Part shown: positions 61,393 through 64,000 of the stretch, piece after piece
How the letters are laid out: every line of letters begins with the position of its first letter
Position numbering within the stretch: position 1 is the stretch's first letter
Source of the DNA: Candidatus Planktophila sp.
GTDB taxonomy: Bacteria > Actinomycetota > Actinomycetes > Nanopelagicales > Nanopelagicaceae
Assembly: GCA_003569185.1 (NCBI GenBank)
Contig: BGOJ01000006.1
Location: 1 to 64,000, forward strand
Reading direction: 5' to 3'
Length of the DNA stretch: 64,000 bases
Notes under the pieces: generated by a model
What the model saw: only the letters and a program-made list of their open reading frames with translations
What the model was told of the DNA's origin: nothing
The model's database searches: none
Made by a program: the position numbers and the translations under genes

Positions 61393-62378
61393 TTTTTAAA
61401 AAGTTTTTTTGTCGATGTTAAAAATCCAGCACCCCAAGATAAATGCATAGTTGCAAATACAATTGGCATCAATAACTTATCTGAAATTTTTCTACCAATA
61501 ATTAAGCCACCGATTATTAGTAATGTCATATAAATCAAAACTGGTAGGTAAAACACTTTGGAAACTAGTACTCCAAAAACTACTGATAAAAGGTTTATCA
61601 CCAATGCAACTGGTGGTGCTAAATAACGGAAATTAGTAGTTTTTGGGTGTTGTCTAGAGATTACTCGTCGCCACTTGCCATATTGAAAATACTGTTTTGC
61701 CAATTTACTTAGAGATTTTCTAGGGCGGTATGTGACAACAAGTCTTGGGTCAAACCAAATTAGACCACCCTGTGCACGCATGCGATGGTTTAACTCCCAA
61801 TCTTGCGCTCTGATATATCTTTCATCAAAACCACCTGCAGCCAAAATTGCAGATTTTTTAAATGTGCCAAGGTAAACAGTGTCAGAAGGACCAGCCTTGC
61901 CACCGGTATGAAACTTAGAAGCTCCTACTCCTAATTTAGATCGCATCGCTTGTGCAATTGTTCGCTGTAAACCAGATTGGCTATCAGCATGCATAAGCCC
62001 GCCAACATTTACTGCGCCACTTTCTTGCATGATTGATATTGCAGTTTTTAGGTAAGAGTTTGAAATCTCAGAGTGCCCGTCAATTCTGCAAATAATCTCA
62101 AAAGAGCTCTCTGCAATTGCCAGATTCAAACCTTTAGCGGTTTGTCCTGTTGGATTATTAACTAATTTGATCCGTTTATCCGCAGCAGCTAAATCGCGAG
62201 CAATTTGATTTGTATTATCTTTTGAAGGCCCCAATGCCAAAATTATTTCTATTTCACCAGCGTAATCTTGCTGAAGAATTGCTGAGATGCAATTTCCAAG
62301 ATCTGCTTCTTCATTGAGAATTGGCAAAATAACTGTGATCGCAGGTGATGATAAATGATTCATAACCACTCCGATCAT
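61389..62378 (-). CDS. Glycosyltransferase family 2 (membrane)
   Basis: ITVILPILNEEADLGNCISAILQQDYAGEIEIILALGPSKDNT...RAQDWELNHRMRAQGG. Confidence 0.93.
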   Translation of the reverse strand: MIGVVMNHLSSPAITVILPILNEEADLGNCISAILQQDYAGEIEIILALGPSKDNTNQIARDLAAADKRIKLVNNPTGQTAKGLNLAIAESSFEIICRIDGHSEISNSYLKTAISIMQESGAVNVGGLMHADSQSGLQRTIAQAMRSKLGVGASKFHTGGKAGPSDTVYLGTFKKSAILAAGGFDERYIRAQDWELNHRMRAQGGLIWFDPRLVVTYRPRKSLSKLAKQYFQYGKWRRVISRQHPKTTNFRYLAPPVALVINLLSVVFGVLVSKVFYLPVLIYMTLLIIGGLIIGRKISDKLLMPIVFATMHLSWGAGFLTSTKKLFKN

Positions 62379-62422
62379 AATTTGTGCTCAGTAATTCCCT
62401 GCCCATAATCTAGGATAAGAAG

Positions 62423-63523
62423 ATGAAATCTGCTCGAAGTGTCAGGATCTTTACTGGTATTTCGATAGCAACTCTGGCTATATCGGCAATTAGCGCATTG
62501 GCTTTTGGCACAGTCTCTGCTTCTATTACCAAGATTGATGCATTTGCAGGTATTGATAAGCGGCCTGACAAGAAGTCGTCAGCAATAAATTACCTACTGG
62601 TTGGCTCTGATACTCGCGAGGGATTAACAAAGGCTGAATTAAAAGAGTTGCGAGTTGGTTCGGTTGCTACCGCAGCAGGAAAAAGATCTGACACCATGCT
62701 GTTGGTACATATCTCAAAGGCAAGAGATAAGGCGGTATTAGTTTCCATCCCTCGGGATACTTTTGCGCTAATTCCAGCACATGTAAATAAAACTGGTAAA
62801 ACTATTCCGGCAGTCCACTCAAAAATAAATTCAGCATTTAACTGGGGTGGTGCTCCCTTATTGATTCAAACAATTGAGGAGATGACCCAACTTAAAATTG
62901 ACCATTATGTTGAAGTAAATTTTGCGGGATTTGCCCGTGTTATTGATTCATTAGGCGGTATTGAGGTTTGTACTAAAAAAGATATTGATGATCCGAAGAG
63001 CCACTTAGTCTTACCTGCTGGAGTTCACACGTTAAATGGAATTGAAGCTCTTAAATATGTCCGAACCCGTGAGTTTGATGGCTTGGGAGATATTGGCAGA
63101 ATGCAACGCCAGCAGGCATTTATGTCCTCGGTATTGAAAAAAGCAACTAGTGCTGGAGTGCTACTGAACCCGGTAACAATGACAAGTTTTATAAATTCAG
63201 CCCTTGCTGCTGTTACAACTGATGAAGGATTAAAAAACTCTGATTTGATAACCCTTGCCAAGCAGATGAAATCACTTGCAACATCAAATGTTCGAACATT
63301 GACTGTTCCTATTTCTGATCTAAATTACTATTCAAATGGTGTAACAGCCGCTGTCTTGTGGGATCCAGTTCTAGCGCCAGAATTATGGGATCGTTTACGT
63401 GAGGATCGAGCAGTTGTTGATGAAGTAACTGCCTCACCATCACCATCATCGACAAAAGCCGCCAAGGTGGAAATAGTAGATAAATTTAAATCTCGAACTG
63501 CTGACGATAATATCTGCCGTTAA
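62423..63523 (+). CDS. LytR-CpsA-Psr family protein
   Basis: NYLLVGSDTRE...RSDTMLLVHISKARDKAVLVSIPRDTFALIP...YVRTREFDGLGDIGRMQRQQAF. Confidence 0.96.
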   Translation: MKSARSVRIFTGISIATLAISAISALAFGTVSASITKIDAFAGIDKRPDKKSSAINYLLVGSDTREGLTKAELKELRVGSVATAAGKRSDTMLLVHISKARDKAVLVSIPRDTFALIPAHVNKTGKTIPAVHSKINSAFNWGGAPLLIQTIEEMTQLKIDHYVEVNFAGFARVIDSLGGIEVCTKKDIDDPKSHLVLPAGVHTLNGIEALKYVRTREFDGLGDIGRMQRQQAFMSSVLKKATSAGVLLNPVTMTSFINSALAAVTTDEGLKNSDLITLAKQMKSLATSNVRTLTVPISDLNYYSNGVTAAVLWDPVLAPELWDRLREDRAVVDEVTASPSPSSTKAAKVEIVDKFKSRTADDNICR

Positions 63524-63551
63524 TAATCAATCTCTTAGATAGGCTCTATCC

Positions 63552-64000
63552 ATGGCATTAAAGCTTTCAGTAATCGGCACTGGATATTTAGGCGCAACGC
63601 ATGCTGCCTGCATGGCTAGCTTGGGCTTTGAAGTAATTGGTTTTGATACTGAAACTAGCAAAATTGATTTGTTAAGCAAAGGTAAAGTTCCATTTTATGA
63701 ACCTGAGTTAGAGGAATTACTTTCTAATCAAATTAAATCTGGTCGCCTAACCTTTACAAATAATGTTGCAGATCTGGCAGATGCCGATGTTCACTTCATT
63801 TGCGTGGGAACTCCTCAGATTAAAAATGGAAATGCAGCTGATCTAACCTATGTAAATTCAGCGTTAGAGTCGATTGCAAAATATGTAAAGTCCGGCGGCT
63901 TAGTTGTGGGTAAATCAACAGTTCCAGTTGGTACTGCAACAAAGTTAAGAAATAGATTATTGGAGCTAAATCCGAAGGCTGATCTTGCCTGGAATCCTGA
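63552..64000 (+). CDS. UDP-glucose 6-dehydrogenase, partial (runs off the window)
   Basis: MALKLSVIGTGYLGATHAACMASLGFEVIGFDTETSKIDLLSKGKVPFYEPELEELL...FICVGTPQ. Confidence 0.93.
   Translation, partial: MALKLSVIGTGYLGATHAACMASLGFEVIGFDTETSKIDLLSKGKVPFYEPELEELLSNQIKSGRLTFTNNVADLADADVHFICVGTPQIKNGNAADLTYVNSALESIAKYVKSGGLVVGKSTVPVGTATKLRNRLLELNPKADLAWNP

Noticed and set aside
1-64000. CRISPR array or tandem-repeat locus
   Set aside because: No regularly spaced repeats were seen; the only notable direct repeats are the 25-bp rnpB copy, the 13-bp tRNA-arm copy and the 18-bp TadE coding repeat.

Overview
The window is a compact, low-GC (AT-rich coding) actinobacterial chromosome segment. Gene content and order (whiB, pdtaS, secA, mtrAB, ahcY, manB, DUF3499, DUF3107, DUF3117, mca-like, dapC/dapD, tatB-mrp) suggest a streamlined, probably freshwater-type, actinobacterium (inference). 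Most of 5.1-64 kb is ordinary housekeeping sequence: peroxiredoxin, DUF3052, aceE, tmRNA-smpB, ftsX/ftsE, prfB, a small TadE/Flp-like cluster, an aminotransferase/semialdehyde-dehydrogenase catabolic block, TerC, a polysaccharide ABC exporter, msrA/msrB, two WhiB regulators, secA, mtrAB, ahcY, cysS, HtrA, pepA, dapD, LCP and a partial UDP-glucose dehydrogenase. The first ~5 kb is different. It has a GC-rich unidentified stretch, a 25-bp duplicate of the rnpB 3' end, and a run of conserved genes (SRPBCC, RNase HI, zinc ribbon, polysaccharide pyruvyl transferase, indoleamine 2,3-dioxygenase) broken by single-nucleotide frameshifts. That fits contig-edge assembly errors or recent decay. Similar isolated frameshifts hit ftsX and a large glycosyltransferase gene. 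I found no CRISPR array, intact mobile element or clear defence system. The best leads for something undescribed are (i) a structured intergenic RNA candidate upstream of whiB (26775-26875), (ii) an aberrant tRNA-like gene with a 13-bp repeat of its anticodon arm and an adjacent 16-bp hairpin (9060-9323), (iii) a perfect 18-bp palindrome between divergent genes (30314-30331), and (iv) loss of lpqB, hpf and sigE/rseA from conserved neighbourhoods, with a stand-alone sigma region-4 mini-protein nearby. None is proven from sequence alone.
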